A DNA stretch of 5,274 nt from Pseudomonadota bacterium (lineage in GTDB: Bacteria > Pseudomonadota > Gammaproteobacteria > Burkholderiales > Burkholderiaceae_B). Below are positions 4,376-5,274 of this stretch, in pieces (positions within the stretch are counted from its first letter, which is position 1; every line of letters begins with the position of its first letter). Where the stretch lies: NCBI GenBank assembly GCA_021793875.1, contig JAJYRX010000107.1:1-5274 (forward strand), in the 5' to 3' direction. Position numbers and translations under genes: made by a program. The notes beneath the pieces are model-generated. The model worked only from the letters and a program-made list of their open reading frames with translations, searched no databases and was not told the origin of the DNA.

Positions 4376-5274
4376 ATTCAGGTCGCATATGCGGGAATAA
4401 TATAACTTCTCGAATACTGGGGCTGTCGGTTAATAGCATTACCAGTCTGTCTATTCCTATGCCACAGCCTCCGGTTGGAGCCATTCCATATTCCAAGGCG
4501 CGTATGTAATCTGCATCATAGTACATCGCCTCTTCATCACCGGCATCTTTTGCTTCTACTTGAGCCATAAATCTTGCAGCTTGATCTTCAGGGTCATTTA
4601 ATTCAGAAAACCCGTTCGCCAGCTCACGGCCCGCTATAAACAGCTCGAAACGTTCGCTAATACTAGCATCTTCATCAGATGCTCGTGATAGAGGCGATAC
4701 TTCAGATGGATAATCAATAATAAATGTTGGGTTCCATAATTTCTCTTCAGTTGTTTCTTCAAAAAGTGCCAACTGTAACGCTCCAATACCAGATCGCGAT
4801 AGTACAGGTCCATTAATATCAGCTCCCAAACGATGCAGTTCGCTAAGAAGGTATTCTTTGTCTGTTAACTGCTCAGAAGTATATTGAGGAGCGTATTTAT
4901 TTATGGATTCCAAAATAGTTAAACGGTCAAAAGGTTTTTTAAAGTCTATGAGTTTACCTTGATACTCAATGCTGGTGCTGCCGCATATGCTGTTTGCAAC
5001 TGTACGCAGAAGTTCTTCAGTAAAGTTCATCAACCATTTATATTCTGTGTAAGCGGCATAGAACTCCATCATTGTGAATTCTGGATTATGGCGCAGGCTA
5101 ACACCCTCATTTCTAAAATTACGATTTATTTCGAATACACGCTCGAAGCCACCTACAATTAATCGTTTTAGAAACAACTCAGGGGCGATTCTGAGGTACA
5201 TGTCGATATCTAAAGCGTTATGATGAGTAACAAAAGGCTTGGCAGCCGCACCCCCTGGTATTGGATGTAGCATA
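4365..5274 (-). CDS. lysS: Lysyl-tRNA synthetase class II, C-terminal part (5' end outside window)
   Basis: LysS charges tRNA-Lys with lysine using ATP, in the cytoplasm. About 302 codons of a usual 500 or so are present; the N-terminal anticodon-binding OB fold and class II motif 1 region lie beyond the right edge. The ATG at 5273-5271 is internal: the protein there reads MLHPIPGGAAAKPF, matching the catalytic domain of E. coli LysS. Class II motif 2 is clear (FEINRNFRNEG, about 5103-5135), followed by RHNPEFTMMEFY. Later come NPTFIIDYPSEVSPL, GRELANGFSELND, and motif 3 with GGCGIGIDRLVML (about 4434-4472), which holds the ATP-binding Arg. The C-terminus, ILFPHMRPESKL, ends where the family ends. 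It converges on iscA and overlaps its end by 11 bp; no terminator separates them. Nothing in the visible part looks damaged. Confidence 0.97.
   Translation of the reverse strand, partial: MLHPIPGGAAAKPFVTHHNALDIDMYLRIAPELFLKRLIVGGFERVFEINRNFRNEGVSLRHNPEFTMMEFYAAYTEYKWLMNFTEELLRTVANSICGSTSIEYQGKLIDFKKPFDRLTILESINKYAPQYTSEQLTDKEYLLSELHRLGADINGPVLSRSGIGALQLALFEETTEEKLWNPTFIIDYPSEVSPLSRASDEDASISERFELFIAGRELANGFSELNDPEDQAARFMAQVEAKDAGDEEAMYYDADYIRALEYGMAPTGGCGIGIDRLVMLLTDSPSIREVILFPHMRPESKL

Noticed and set aside
4959..5162. Plus-strand open frame of 67 codons within lysS.
   Set aside because: It lies opposite conserved LysS motif 2 coding sequence, has no ribosome binding site and no recognisable features.

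Overview
The window carries a moderately AT-rich bacterial chromosome segment (about two-fifths GC by eye) with seven protein genes and almost no spare DNA. Left to right: the 3' part of uvrB (+), a low-molecular-weight tyrosine phosphatase homologue (+), iscR, iscS, iscU and iscA (+, tightly packed), and the C-terminal part of lysS (-, running off the right edge). From family knowledge, the order uvrB, phosphatase, iscR, iscS, iscU, iscA and the protein sequences (IscR and LysS in particular) point to a betaproteobacterium, probably Burkholderiales. The fairly low GC and compact spacing suggest a reduced-genome or host-associated lineage; this is inference, not proof.

Region by region: 1-28 is a perfect palindrome at the very edge, probably an assembly or amplification fold-back. 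1-1218 is UvrB from just before the conserved KLVEAQRL segment to the UVR domain. 1219-1354 holds a plausible sigma70 promoter for the phosphatase-like gene. 1844-1968 holds an extended -10 promoter overlapped by a near-consensus type 1 IscR operator, then a strong Shine-Dalgarno sequence for iscR. iscR abuts iscS with no gap, iscS overlaps iscU by one base, and iscU is 2 bases from iscA. iscA and lysS converge and overlap by 11 bp, so the usual hscB-hscA-fdx-iscX continuation is not here.

The main point of interest is that several proteins of this otherwise ordinary locus have lost defining residues while their reading frames stay open. The phosphatase homologue has Ser in place of the nucleophilic Cys and Asn-Ala-Ala in place of the Asp-Pro-Tyr general-acid motif, so it should be a pseudophosphatase. 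The IscU homologue keeps only two of its five cluster or zinc ligands (Cys37, Asp39 and His105 of E. coli numbering have become Ala, Gly and Tyr), although its LPPVK chaperone motif is intact. IscS keeps its whole catalytic apparatus but lacks the conserved C-terminal tail that contacts IscU. IscR and IscA look fully functional, and the IscR operator is well conserved. Together this suggests an iron-regulated desulfurase operon whose scaffold step has been altered, repurposed or moved to another locus.
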